64,000 bases of DNA from CAYRXM01 sp964449465 (GCA_964449465.1 CAYVBK010000024.1:13243-77242), one strand, 5' to 3'. Positions 33,260-41,053 are shown, counted from the first letter of the stretch. Numbers and translations are program-made. The notes: generated from the sequence alone by a model not told the origin.

Positions 33260-34047
33260 TTTACCTCTCGAATGCCGATTACGGCAGCAAATCGTCCGGT
33301 GGCGCCATGTTCGGCGCGGTGAGAAAACCATTCGTCGGTATGACAGGCTGTGCAGGTGCCGGCGACCTGAATTTGTTGCACACCGGCGCGGCGCAGCCAT
33401 TCAGCGTTGGTCTGCCAGAGGTCCAGATGCCAGTGCCCATCGCGGCGCGGCGACAGCAGGTCGGGGCGGTGGGGCAAAGCCTGGCGGATGGCTGCATACA
33501 CATCCTGGCCTACTTCATAGCAGCACGGGCCGATGGCTGGACCGATACCGGCCAATATGTCGGCCGGGCGGCAGCCGAAAGCATCGCCCATTTTTTGTAC
33601 GGCCGCCTGGACGATGCCGGCGGCTGCACCGCGCCAGCCAGCATGTACCAGACTGACCACACTCTGGATAGGGTCGTATAGCAAGATGGGGGTGCAGTCG
33701 GCAAAGCGCAATGTCAGCAGCAGGCCGGGCGTTTGGGTGATCAGGGCGTCGCATTGGGGGATGATCTGCCCTTTGTGTCGCTCATCTACGATGCAGACTG
33801 CTGCGCCGTGTATCTGATGTGGCGAAACCATATCGGCGGCGGCTGTGCCTGCGGCGCGGGCGATCAGGTCGAGGTTGGCCTGCACCGCTGCGGGGTCGTC
33901 GCCGACCGAGCGGCCGGCATTGAGGCTGGCCCAGGGCGGCCGGCTGTGTCCGCCGAGGCGAGTAAACAGGCCGTGCGTGATTTCCAGATGGCTGCTCAGG
34001 TGATCGAATTGGTAGTAAATCAGAGATTCAAAAGTAATGCGCTGCAT
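33256..34047 (-). CDS. pgeF: Peptidoglycan editing factor PgeF (multicopper polyphenol oxidoreductase/laccase fold)
   Basis: 263 residues from 34047. Metal ligand blocks are VSPHQIHG, RFADCTPILLYD and VSLVHAGWRGAAAGI, with GIGPAIGPCCYEVG near residue 175, all hallmark YfiH/PgeF motifs. The enzyme removes mis-incorporated L-Ser from peptidoglycan precursors in E. coli; other members act as purine nucleoside phosphorylases. First gene of the four-gene operon, behind the promoter at 34071-34099. Confidence 0.9.
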   Translation of the reverse strand: MQRITFESLIYYQFDHLSSHLEITHGLFTRLGGHSRPPWASLNAGRSVGDDPAAVQANLDLIARAAGTAAADMVSPHQIHGAAVCIVDERHKGQIIPQCDALITQTPGLLLTLRFADCTPILLYDPIQSVVSLVHAGWRGAAAGIVQAAVQKMGDAFGCRPADILAGIGPAIGPCCYEVGQDVYAAIRQALPHRPDLLSPRRDGHWHLDLWQTNAEWLRRAGVQQIQVAGTCTACHTDEWFSHRAEHGATGRFAAVIGIREVK

Positions 34048-34070
34048 CGGTGTCCTTTTTTCAGGAGGCA

Positions 34071-34099
34071 AGTCTAGCATAAAGCAGCGATAAATGCAA
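34071..34099 (-). promoter_or_regulatory. Probable sigma70 promoter of the pgeF operon
   Basis: Minus strand TTGCAT (34099-34094), 17-base spacer, TAGACT (34076-34071), about 25 bases upstream of the pgeF start codon. Confidence 0.6.
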
Positions 34100-34153
34100 C
34101 ATGGCGGAGTGAGGCAGGTTGGCGGCATCTCGCCAAACATTCAGGAGGTGCGA

Positions 34154-34891
34154 GTGCGTGTCTTGTATGGGCCGATTCATTCGTGGCGGTTTGGCCGCTC
34201 GTTGGGAATAGATTTGCTGGCCGGCAAGGGCAAGAGGTGTCCTTTGAGCTGCCTCTATTGCCAGTATGGTGAAACCGTTTACCCCACCTGGCAGCGGAGG
34301 GTGTGGACGTCGGTGGAGCGGCTGCAGGGCGACCTGGCAGCGTTAGGGCAGATCGAGGCCGATGGGGTCACGTTTGCCGGACTGGGTGAGCCAACCCTGG
34401 CCGCCAATCTGGTCGAGTGTGTGGCGGCGGTGCGAGAGGTATGGGCCGGGCCGGTGCGCATCTTGACCGGCGGGGCTTTGCTGCCCGATTCGGGGGTGCG
34501 CGGCGATCTGCTGGTTTTTGATGAGGTGGTGATCAAGCTGGATGCGCCGGACGAGGCTTTGTTTCGGCGGATCAACCGGCCGGTGAGCGGATTTCCCTAT
34601 CGGCTGGCCGATGTGGTGTCGGGCATCGCCCGCCTGCGCAAGGCTTATCGTGGCCGGCTGGTCTTGCAGATGATGTGGGTGCAGGCCAATCGGTATGCCG
34701 CCGCAGAGATGGCGGCACTGGCTTGCCGGCTTGGCCCCGATCAGGTACAGTTGGACACGCCGTTACAACCGGCTCTGGGTGGGCCGCTCAACGAGGCCGA
34801 GGTGGCTGATGTAGTGCGGGCGTTTGAGGGGCTGCCCGTTCGCCACATCTATGAGCAGGGGGCGGCAGCGATCCGGCCGCGCACGATGTAG
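34154..34891 (+). CDS. Radical SAM protein
   Basis: 245 residues from the GTG at 34154, preceded five bases upstream by AGGAGG. The [4Fe-4S] motif is CPLSCLYC (Cys29, 33, 36), i.e. CxxxCxxC. It is followed by the SAM-binding FAGLGEPTLA and the strand motif VVIKLDAPDEALFRRINRP, a pattern typical of small 'radical SAM superfamily' proteins related to wybutosine-type enzymes (COG0731). Divergent from pgeF. Substrate unknown. Confidence 0.85.
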   Translation: MRVLYGPIHSWRFGRSLGIDLLAGKGKRCPLSCLYCQYGETVYPTWQRRVWTSVERLQGDLAALGQIEADGVTFAGLGEPTLAANLVECVAAVREVWAGPVRILTGGALLPDSGVRGDLLVFDEVVIKLDAPDEALFRRINRPVSGFPYRLADVVSGIARLRKAYRGRLVLQMMWVQANRYAAAEMAALACRLGPDQVQLDTPLQPALGGPLNEAEVADVVRAFEGLPVRHIYEQGAAAIRPRTM

Positions 34892-34902
34892 AAAAACAAA
34901 AA

Positions 34903-34932
34903 GCGGCGTTCGGGCCAGGGCCCGAACGCCGC
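34903..34932 (-). terminator. Intrinsic terminator, minus strand
   Basis: Fourteen-base perfect inverted repeat GCGGCGTTCGGGCC/GGCCCGAACGCCGC. On the minus strand it is followed by TTTTTGTTTTT. It would end transcripts from the WXG100 genes after they cross the repeat array, and lies 12 bases beyond the radical SAM stop. Confidence 0.75.
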
Positions 34933-34965
34933 CGGTATGAATTCTTGACGCTGACCAGGATGCCG

Positions 34966-35341
34966 CTGAAAAAGTCTATTTTTACCACAAAGAACACCGA
35001 GAACACAAAGGTTTGCGATACTGTTGAGTTTTTAGAAATGCTTTGTGTCTCGGTGGTAAGAGGGTTTTTCAGCACGCTCCTAGGAGGCCACTGAAAAAGT
35101 CTATTTTTATCACAAAGGACACCGAGAACACAAAGGTTTACGATACTTTTGAGTCGCTGAAAATACTTTGTGCTCTTTGTGTCTTGGTGGTGAGAGGTTT
35201 TTTTCAGCACGCTCCTAGGAGGCCACTGAAAAAGTCTATTTTTACCACAAAGAACACCGAGAACACAAAGGTTTGCGATACTGTTGAGTTTTTAGAAATG
35301 CTTTGTGTCCTTTGTGTCTTGGTGGTAAGAGAGTTTTTCAG
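34966..35341. repeat. Three tandem copies of a ~107-117-bp palindromic (stem-loop) repeat
   Basis: Copies at 34966-35072, 35091-35207 and 35226-35341. They are separated by two identical 18-base spacers CACGCTCCTAGGAGGCCA (35073-35090 and 35208-35225). Each copy starts CTGAAAAAGTCTATTTTTA, ends TTTTTCAG, and has inverted arms ACCACAAAG... / ...CTTGGTGGT around a variable AT-rich centre. Copy 1 lacks about 10 bases of the right arm. Short frames through it give nonsense Thr-Lys-Asp-Thr peptides. Related pieces are at 59882-59918 and 60570-60717. The 413-base gap 34936-35348 contains nothing else. Confidence 0.85.
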
Positions 35342-35348
35342 CCTGCTC

Positions 35349-35624
35349 CTAGACGACTTGCTCATCTACATCGCGGAAGGCCTGAGCGATGCGCTTGAGT
35401 TCGTCAGAGATGTACCCCAATTGATCGGCGGCTTTTTGCAAGACAGGGATTTGCTCTTCCCACACGGTATAAAAATCTTGCTGCGCTGCGCCATCCCATT
35501 CGGAATCCAGATTGACCATGGTAGATTTGAGGTTCTGGATCATGGTCTCGGTCTCATCTTTGCGGTTGCTAAACTGGGATGCGATTTCTTCCAGCCGTTC
35601 GGGGGTGACACGAATTTGAACCAT
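35349..35624 (-). CDS. WXG100 family protein (ESX/type VII secretion substrate)
   Basis: 91 residues, the standard WXG100 length. Two predicted helices flank the turn SEWDGAAQ (WDG in the WXG position, residues ~43-45), with heptad hydrophobics on both sides and a C-terminal helix ending QAFRDVDEQVV. RBS AAAGGAG. It is a close paralogue of the next gene (shared RLE, LKSTM, L-EWDG, RIAQ-FR). Such proteins form four-helix dimers exported by FtsK/SpoIIIE (EccC/EssC) motors; the matching motor gene lies at 50924-55222. Confidence 0.92.
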   Translation of the reverse strand: MVQIRVTPERLEEIASQFSNRKDETETMIQNLKSTMVNLDSEWDGAAQQDFYTVWEEQIPVLQKAADQLGYISDELKRIAQAFRDVDEQVV

Positions 35625-35667
35625 TGCAAGCTCCTTTCATTGAACAACGCGAAAAAATTATAGATGA

Positions 35668-35943
35668 TCAGACTACATTTTCGTCTGCTTCACGAAAGAC
35701 CTGGGCGATGCGCCGCAGTTCGCCGGCAATTTCATCCAGCAAATTGGTAAACTGGTTCATTTTAGGAATCATAGCATCCCACTCGGCATAGAACTTGTTT
35801 TGAGCTACGCCGTCCCACTCGGCATTGAGGCTGTCCATCGTGCTTTTCAGGCTGTGGATCATGGCCGAGGTGTCATCTCGTTTTTGCTCAAAGACGCCGG
35901 CCACTTGCTCCAATCGCTCCGGCGCGACCACAATGCTAACCAT
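35668..35943 (-). CDS. WXG100 family protein, paralogue
   Basis: 91 residues from 35943 (AGAGGAGCAGAAAT upstream); an upstream in-frame ATG at 35979 lies inside the promoter zone. The turn reads AEWDGVAQ. The C-terminal tail QVFREADENVV parallels that of the downstream copy (QAFRDVDEQVV), consistent with a heterodimeric or two-substrate pair from duplication. First gene of the two-gene minus-strand unit driven by the promoter at 35988-36016. Confidence 0.92.
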   Translation of the reverse strand: MVSIVVAPERLEQVAGVFEQKRDDTSAMIHSLKSTMDSLNAEWDGVAQNKFYAEWDAMIPKMNQFTNLLDEIAGELRRIAQVFREADENVV

Positions 35944-35987
35944 ATTTCTGCTCCTCTCTGTCAAATGTCCTCTTGTCATCTGGGATG

Positions 35988-36016
35988 ATTATAACATACG
36001 GTTGACATCCGATCAA
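35988..36016 (-). promoter_or_regulatory. Sigma70 promoter for the WXG100 pair
   Basis: Minus strand TTGATC (36016-36011), 17-base spacer, TATAAT (35993-35988). It overlaps the opposing promoter at 36002-36030, so the two -35 boxes lie within each other's spacer. Confidence 0.85.
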
Positions 36017-36030
36017 GTTCTCGTTATAAT
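36002..36030 (+). promoter_or_regulatory. Consensus sigma70 promoter for the secretion/effector array
   Basis: TTGACA (36002-36007), 17-base spacer, TATAAT (36025-36030): a perfect match to both consensus hexamers. It faces away from the WXG100 promoter and reads into the effector gene at 36096. Confidence 0.9.
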
Positions 36031-36095
36031 GACACAAGTCAAAAGGTATGTAGGTTGATTGATGGACGGTACAAGGGTTGCGGGGAGGCTTTGAC

Positions 36096-37385
36096 ATGGG
36101 GCAGATTCGCGTCAATACCGAAGAGGTACGCCAGGCCGGGCGACGGTTGTGGGGCGAGGCGCGCGAATTGGATATGCTGTGCCATCGCTTGCAGCGCGAA
36201 ATGTACAGTCTGGACACCTGGAGCTGGGACGGACGCAGCCGTTGGCGGACCGAGCCGCTGCTAGAGCAGGTGCGACCACGAGGAGTTTACCTGGTCAACG
36301 AATTGGAGCGGCTGGCGCGGCTGTTGCAGCGGGTGGCAGACCGGTTCGAGGACGAAGACCGCACGGCGGCGCGCAACCTGGAGGGGATGGACTGGGTCGA
36401 GTTTGGGGTGAGCGGTGCATTGGCCGGGGCAGCCTGGGCCGCCGGAGGCGGTTGGCCGGTGGAGGGTGAGGTGCCGCCGCGCATTTACGTCGTCAATGGG
36501 ATCAATGCAATACCCGGCGCTGATGGGTTGGATGATAACGCTCGAAATATGGAAAAGCTTTTGGAGCAGTACGGTTATGATCCTGATCAGGTGACGGCGT
36601 TGCCTTGCGTGTATGAAAAACAGATTGGCCATGTTAATCTGCAAACCAACCTGCAAGGAACGCAGTCTGGCGGGTGGCTCAGCCCGGTGGACTGGTTTAC
36701 CGGCGCGGGCGCCGGAGTGGTCAATTGGGCGTCGGGCGGAGTAAATCAGATTGCCAACAAAGGTATAGATGTCGCCAATACCGTTATCGGCTCTGGTCAG
36801 GTGGCCCAAGAGTATGTGCTAGGCGACCAGGGACACTATACGCAGCAGACATTTGACGCAATCAATCGAGACCTGGCCCAAAATCCGCTTGTGCCCGGCC
36901 AAAAAATCATCTTGATCGGCCACAGCGGCGGTGGAGCCATTGTCAGCAATCTTGCCGGGATGGTCGAAACTCGGCTGGGGCGCGAGGTAGAAGGCGTGGT
37001 AACGCTGGGCGTGCCGGTGTCCAATTTCGACCAGGCCAGCCGCTATGCCGACCAGGTGGTGGACATTCGCCATAAGGATGACAATGTTGGCCGCGCTTAT
37101 TTGCGCTCTGAAGAAGGCCGGGTAGGGGTTCCCGTCGCGCTGGCCCAGGTGGCAACAGGCAATCCGCTGCTGTCTACTGTGGGTGGACTGTGGGCCGGCG
37201 ATCAATTGGCGCGTGACCGGTCTTCCAATATCTCTTATCACACTGTGGATGGCGCTTCCCAAAACGCGCACAATTCGTACATGAATCTCGAAAATCCAGA
37301 GGTCAATGCCCAGGTGATGGAGGTGCTGCAAGAGCGTTTTCCATCCATCAGGCAGGCAACAACCGATTCTCCGTCGGCAAATTGA
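36096..37385 (+). CDS. Putative ESX-type effector: WXG-like N-terminal domain with alpha/beta-hydrolase (lipase-like) C-terminus
   Basis: 429 residues from the ATG at 36096 (GGGGAGG upstream). Residues 1-~110 are helical with the turn TWSWDGRSRW, WXG-like but longer, ending in VADRFEDEDRTAARNLEGM. This block is almost repeated in the protein at 38904. The C-terminal ~300 residues carry a serine-hydrolase elbow IGHSGGGAIVSNLAGM, a later VVDIRHKDDN (candidate Asp) and SYHTVDG (candidate His). No signal peptide. The plan of shared secretion domain plus enzyme tail is that of polymorphic toxins or LXG/WXG effectors. Lipase activity is inferred from the elbow only. Confidence 0.75.
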   Translation: MGQIRVNTEEVRQAGRRLWGEARELDMLCHRLQREMYSLDTWSWDGRSRWRTEPLLEQVRPRGVYLVNELERLARLLQRVADRFEDEDRTAARNLEGMDWVEFGVSGALAGAAWAAGGGWPVEGEVPPRIYVVNGINAIPGADGLDDNARNMEKLLEQYGYDPDQVTALPCVYEKQIGHVNLQTNLQGTQSGGWLSPVDWFTGAGAGVVNWASGGVNQIANKGIDVANTVIGSGQVAQEYVLGDQGHYTQQTFDAINRDLAQNPLVPGQKIILIGHSGGGAIVSNLAGMVETRLGREVEGVVTLGVPVSNFDQASRYADQVVDIRHKDDNVGRAYLRSEEGRVGVPVALAQVATGNPLLSTVGGLWAGDQLARDRSSNISYHTVDGASQNAHNSYMNLENPEVNAQVMEVLQERFPSIRQATTDSPSAN

Positions 37386-37397
37386 GTTGAGGATAGC

Positions 37398-38066
37398 ATG
37401 AGCAGGCGTTTGAGCAGGTGGTTTTGGGGGTGTGGCTTGTTGGCCTGGCTGACTTGCGCGTGTGGGCAGTGTGGAGCAGATTCATCCATCCCGCCGGAAG
37501 GTCTGGTCGATGCCAAGCCGCGCTCGACCAGGGTGCTTTGGACCGCCGATCCCAGCCAATGGAGCAGCCAGGTTCCGGTCGGCAGCCGTTTGCGGGTCTA
37601 TCAGGTCGAACTGACAAATGGGCAGATCGAGCGGCGGGTGTTGTTTCAGGCATCCCGGCAGCCGGCGCAGTATTTGGGCGCATTGACCCACCAGTTAGGG
37701 CAAGCGCCTGTTGAAACGATGCTGATCGAAATCGGCGCAGATCGTTTTATTGTCGGCCGGGTAGATGAAACCATATCTGGGCAGCTGGCCTTTGTGGACA
37801 TGGAGCGTGTCGAACCTCATCGCCCTGACTGGATGAAGGCCACCAAATCCAGCACCGTGAAAAGCCGCGTTTTTATTCTGCCCATTTTTGCCGATCAAAC
37901 AGAACAGTGGAATCAATTGGCGCGCGTGGCGATCAAAACTCGTGAATCGCTGGCCCAAGGTGTGGAGAATCCGGCTCTGGGCGGCAGCGCATGGGAAGTG
38001 GTGTTCGAGCCGCCGCTAGACATAAGCACGTTTTGGGTGTCGGCATCGCTGAATGTGAACCCTTGA
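37398..38066 (+). CDS. Putative lipoprotein of unknown function
   Basis: 222 residues. The signal peptide ends LTCAC, a lipobox with lipidation at Cys ~22. The mature part has no recognised domain; an internal REWxxF-like beta pattern and a hydrophobic QVELTNGQIERRVLFQ segment suggest a beta-rich fold. It sits 12 bases after the lipase-like effector and 10 bases before the EspG-like gene, so it is co-transcribed. A membrane-tethered inhibitor (immunity protein) for the lipase-like effector is a reasonable guess, but there is no sequence proof. Confidence 0.7.
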   Translation: MSRRLSRWFWGCGLLAWLTCACGQCGADSSIPPEGLVDAKPRSTRVLWTADPSQWSSQVPVGSRLRVYQVELTNGQIERRVLFQASRQPAQYLGALTHQLGQAPVETMLIEIGADRFIVGRVDETISGQLAFVDMERVEPHRPDWMKATKSSTVKSRVFILPIFADQTEQWNQLARVAIKTRESLAQGVENPALGGSAWEVVFEPPLDISTFWVSASLNVNP

Positions 38067-38076
38067 AGGAGACGGT

Positions 38077-38886
38077 ATGGCCGAAACAAACACGAGGCAA
38101 ATTGTCGAGGTGATTTTGTCCAGAGAAGAACTGGCTTTGGTGTTGGCGCTGATCCGCGCCGACACGATCCCAGGTCTGGGCGCTGATCCGTTGGGCGAAT
38201 TGACCCCCGAACAGCGCAATCTGGGCTTGATTTTTGCCGAACGGGCGCTGCGAGCGCGTGAACTGGCACGATTGGACGCAAATGGGCAGCTCTTGGTGCA
38301 AAATGCACTTTTGAACATGGTGGGCGCATGCGCTTTTGCCCAAACCTCGGTGCTGGTGCAGCATCATTTTCCTGATGGTCGCCCCCCGGCACAGTATTTT
38401 GGACACATTCGCGAAGGCATTCTAGTGGCGCATACCCTGCCTGATCAGGCATTGCACCGGTTGGCTCTTGTTCCGGATCGCACCGCCTTGATCGAGCAGA
38501 TCATTTCAGTGTGCCAGGCGTCAAATTTACCCAGGATGCCGGCGGTCGAGATGCAGGTGGAACGGGCGGCCCTGGCGCAGGTGCGTGAAGCCGCCGCACA
38601 AAATCAGGCGGCCGGAGCGGCGATTCTGGTTCAACATGGAGCAGAGGCCGAGCCAGCGCAGCAGTTTGCCCAATCATTGGCCGAGCCGCATCACCTGGCC
38701 ATCCTCCAAATTGTGCAAATACATCCTCAAGATCAGATGCACCTGTGGGATTTGACCCTCTTGCACACGGCGCAGGCCGCCTGGCTGGCTTATCCGCTGC
38801 CCAACCCGGTTGACGGACAAGATGTGTATATGCTGCGGTCGATCAGCACGCCTGAATTGGTCCGCCTGCTGGGGTCTTGGATTTAA
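38077..38886 (+). CDS. EspG-like candidate chaperone (family A), unknown
   Basis: 269 residues, cytoplasmic. It begins VILSREELALVLALI and continues with ERALRARELARLDANGQLLV, a layout like EspG ESX chaperones (short N-terminal strand-helix, Arg-rich helix, alternating sheet). The C-terminal half ends PELVRLLGSWI. It is clearly homologous to the protein at 40270: both have ILSxEEIALV, (L)LARxxLxxDAxGxxxL, HxxExxxLxH and a VxDRxxLxxxx block. One copy follows each effector, as expected of effector-specific chaperones. The EspG link rests on pattern and position only. Confidence 0.55.
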   Translation: MAETNTRQIVEVILSREELALVLALIRADTIPGLGADPLGELTPEQRNLGLIFAERALRARELARLDANGQLLVQNALLNMVGACAFAQTSVLVQHHFPDGRPPAQYFGHIREGILVAHTLPDQALHRLALVPDRTALIEQIISVCQASNLPRMPAVEMQVERAALAQVREAAAQNQAAGAAILVQHGAEAEPAQQFAQSLAEPHHLAILQIVQIHPQDQMHLWDLTLLHTAQAAWLAYPLPNPVDGQDVYMLRSISTPELVRLLGSWI

Positions 38887-38903
38887 TGACAAGGAGCGTC
38901 ACA

Positions 38904-39851
38904 ATGGGCAACATTCGCGTCAACACCGAATCGGTGCGCGCGGCGGGGCGCCGCCTGCTGGCCGAGGCGCGCGAAATTGAGCAGATGCGCGATGACCTGG
39001 AGCGGGCCATCGACGGCCTGGACACCTGGAGCTGGGACGGGCGCAGCCGCTGGGAAACCGAGCCGCTGCTCAACCGCGTGCGCCCGCAGGGCACCCAGGT
39101 GGCCAATGAACTGGAGCGGCTGGGGCTGCTGCTGCGCCGCGTGGCCGACACCTTTGAAGATGAGGATCGCACTGCGGCGAGGAATCTGGAGGAGATGCCG
39201 TGGGTGGAGTGGGAGACAGATGGCCCAGATTCTTCTCCGTCTGCCAATAACGCTTCTGATAATTCACTCCCTTCGGAAAAATCCTGGCTGGAATCATTAG
39301 AAGGTTGGTTGGGAACTGGCGCTACTGTATGGGATGGCATCAAAATACTACCGGCAGTTGCCAGCGTTTTGAAGGCTCCGTATGTTAGTGGGTTGACAGG
39401 CAACATTTTCAAAGATGCTTGGGCTTTGGGAGCCAAAAATTTAACAAGAGGATGGAGAGACCTGAATCAACCCATTGGCTTTTCGCCTCTTGTTGTTGGA
39501 ACCATTGGCGAGGTCGTCAGTGAAATCGGCGAGAATTGGCAAGAATACGAGGGAGATGTAGCCAAAGTTGGTCTAGGCATCGTTGTAGATACTTTTTTGG
39601 GGGTTGGTGGTTCTCTCATTGGTGGTTCGATAGGTACATTTGCCGGTGCTGCTATAGGTAGTGTTTTTGGGCCTGTAGGAACAGTTATCGGAGGCAAGAT
39701 TGGTGGTATGGTTGGCGGATGGCTTGGTGGAAAAGCGGCAGAATGGGTTGAGAACATAAAAATAGGGGATAAAGAACTAGATCAAGTCATAGTAGACACA
39801 GCCCATAATGGTTTGAACAACATTGTAGATAAAGTGCTTGATTTCTTTTAA
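38904..39851 (+). CDS. Putative ESX-type effector: same WXG-like N-terminal domain, glycine-zipper hydrophobic C-terminus
   Basis: 315 residues from 38904 (AAGGAGCGTC upstream). Residues 1-~105 nearly repeat the N-terminus of the 36096 protein (GxIRVNTEsVRxAGRRL, DTWSWDGRSRW, EDEDRTAARNLEEM). The C-terminal ~200 residues are different: a Ser/Asn linker, then GLGIVVDTFLGVGGSLIGGS, GTFAGAAIGSVFGPVGTVIGG and GGMVGGWLGGKAAE, dense glycine zippers that suggest membrane insertion (pore-forming effector). DNA is visibly A+T-richer from about 39230 onward than in the shared N-terminal part, indicating replacement of the C-terminal module. Confidence 0.7.
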   Translation: MGNIRVNTESVRAAGRRLLAEAREIEQMRDDLERAIDGLDTWSWDGRSRWETEPLLNRVRPQGTQVANELERLGLLLRRVADTFEDEDRTAARNLEEMPWVEWETDGPDSSPSANNASDNSLPSEKSWLESLEGWLGTGATVWDGIKILPAVASVLKAPYVSGLTGNIFKDAWALGAKNLTRGWRDLNQPIGFSPLVVGTIGEVVSEIGENWQEYEGDVAKVGLGIVVDTFLGVGGSLIGGSIGTFAGAAIGSVFGPVGTVIGGKIGGMVGGWLGGKAAEWVENIKIGDKELDQVIVDTAHNGLNNIVDKVLDFF

Positions 39852-40090
39852 TGTATTCAAAATGCTGTAACTCATGGTTCGCTTATTTTTTCCAGAGTTT
39901 TTCAAATTGCCTGCTCACAAGCTATTCAGACGCTATTTTAAGCAGCTTTGTGAGCATTTTGACAAGTCAGGTCTCTCGAAGCGGCCTTGAGTCGCTCCTG
40001 GGACTTGATGCAAAGTATCACTTCTATGAGCAGATATTTTTATATGTCCATCAGAAAATGGGCGAACCGAGAGCTGTAAATGAATTTTAA
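39851..40090 (+). CDS. Doubtful 79-residue open frame overlapping the effector stop
   Basis: Starts at an ATG overlapping the effector stop (TAATG), so coupling is possible. The product is Cys/Ser-rich with no recognisable domain or ribosome binding site. It could be a small immunity gene for the glycine-zipper effector, a remnant, or chance. Together with the following inverted repeat it occupies the 418-base gap to the next clear gene. Confidence 0.2.
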   Translation: MYSKCCNSWFAYFFQSFSNCLLTSYSDAILSSFVSILTSQVSRSGLESLLGLDAKYHFYEQIFLYVHQKMGEPRAVNEF

Positions 40091-40232
40091 ACGTATCTTC
40101 TCAATAACTTGGGGGAACTTCAAAAGACAGTTGACGAAATGTATCAATAAGTCGCTTGAACGCGACACTTCTTGACGTTGATTTGCGACCGTTCTGGCGG
40201 CTCCCCCCAAATTTTGAGAAGATACTTTTAAA
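40086..40232. repeat. Imperfect 30-bp terminal inverted repeats enclosing ~147 bp (MITE-like)
   Basis: TTTTAAACGTATCTTCTCAA near 40086-40105, extended by TAACTTGGGGG, is mirrored at 40203-40232 by CCCCCCAAATTTTGAGAAGA and TACTTTTAAA. The two arms pair over about 30 bases with a few mismatches. There is no transposase inside. It lies just upstream of the EspG-like gene at 40270. Confidence 0.55.
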
Positions 40233-40269
40233 CCAATACAAACGTCCTCATTATAAGGAGACCATAATA

Positions 40270-41049
40270 ATGAACACAGATGATTTCATTCTTAGTGTAG
40301 AAGAAATAGCGCTAGTTATGAGCATAATTGGACAACCCCAAATGGCGCACGATATTATGGTGGCCCAGTTAGGTGCAATGCAAAAAGAAGAAGCCCACAT
40401 TCGTTTGTTGACTGCTGGGCATTCGTTATTAGCTCGAAAGTGGCTAGATATAGATGCAGAAGGCAAGATGAGTCTTGTAGAACCATTGATGTCTTGGGGA
40501 CAAATTCTTGTTCATGCTGACTTTTCTATTCGTTATAGCCGTTCATCTCGACAGGCAGATTATTCTTTCACTCACCACTTTAAAGAAAATCGAGTTTTAA
40601 CTCATATAATAGAACAAGGATTGCTACATCATATCACTCAAGTATCAGATCGCAAGACACTTCTTCAAGAAGGAAAAGAATTTTTCGAAGTGGGTCAAAC
40701 AGATTTTGTGGATTGTCCTGAAATTGAGATACCTCAAAATGTGCTGAATGAGATTAAGGACGAGAAATCAAAATCAAATATTGTTGAAAAACTCAAAAGC
40801 ATAAATATTCCAAGTCATCTCCAGTCAGTGTTAGTAGAAGATCTGAGTCAAGTTCGATACAGAGGCAGTATCTTGAGGGTTGAATACGGAGAAGAGAAAG
40901 CCCCATTCTCAGAACGAGGGCTTTTAGTTCTTCGGGGCCCTTCACGGCTGTGGCTTTTGCGCTCACTTAAGCGTATCGAACAGAATTTTCTTGTGCTTCT
41001 GCCTGGTTCAGAACCAAAGTTTGAAGAAGAAATTAGAAAACTTTTATAA
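40270..41049 (+). CDS. EspG-like candidate chaperone (family A), second copy
   Basis: 259 residues from the ATG at 40270 (ATAAGGAGACC upstream). Same family as 38077-38886: FILSVEEIALVMSII, HSLLARKWLDIDAEGKMSL, HHFKENRVLTHIIEQGLLHH, QVSDRKTLLQEG. The C-terminal part is more strongly charged (KDEKSKSNIVEKLKSINIP). The gene is distinctly A+T-rich compared with its GC-rich relative, fitting transfer with the effector C-terminal module before it. Probably partners the glycine-zipper effector. Confidence 0.6.
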   Translation: MNTDDFILSVEEIALVMSIIGQPQMAHDIMVAQLGAMQKEEAHIRLLTAGHSLLARKWLDIDAEGKMSLVEPLMSWGQILVHADFSIRYSRSSRQADYSFTHHFKENRVLTHIIEQGLLHHITQVSDRKTLLQEGKEFFEVGQTDFVDCPEIEIPQNVLNEIKDEKSKSNIVEKLKSINIPSHLQSVLVEDLSQVRYRGSILRVEYGEEKAPFSERGLLVLRGPSRLWLLRSLKRIEQNFLVLLPGSEPKFEEEIRKLL

Positions 41050-41053
41050 ATCT

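Noticed and set aside
34966..35341. CRISPR array
   Set aside because: Units are over 100 bp, self-complementary, and their 18-bp spacers are identical, unlike CRISPR repeats and unique spacers.
35043..35663. Open frame giving repeated Thr-Lys-Asp-Thr-rich peptides
   Set aside because: It crosses the stem-loop repeats and is the familiar spurious peptide of such palindromes; it also runs antisense to the WXG100 gene.
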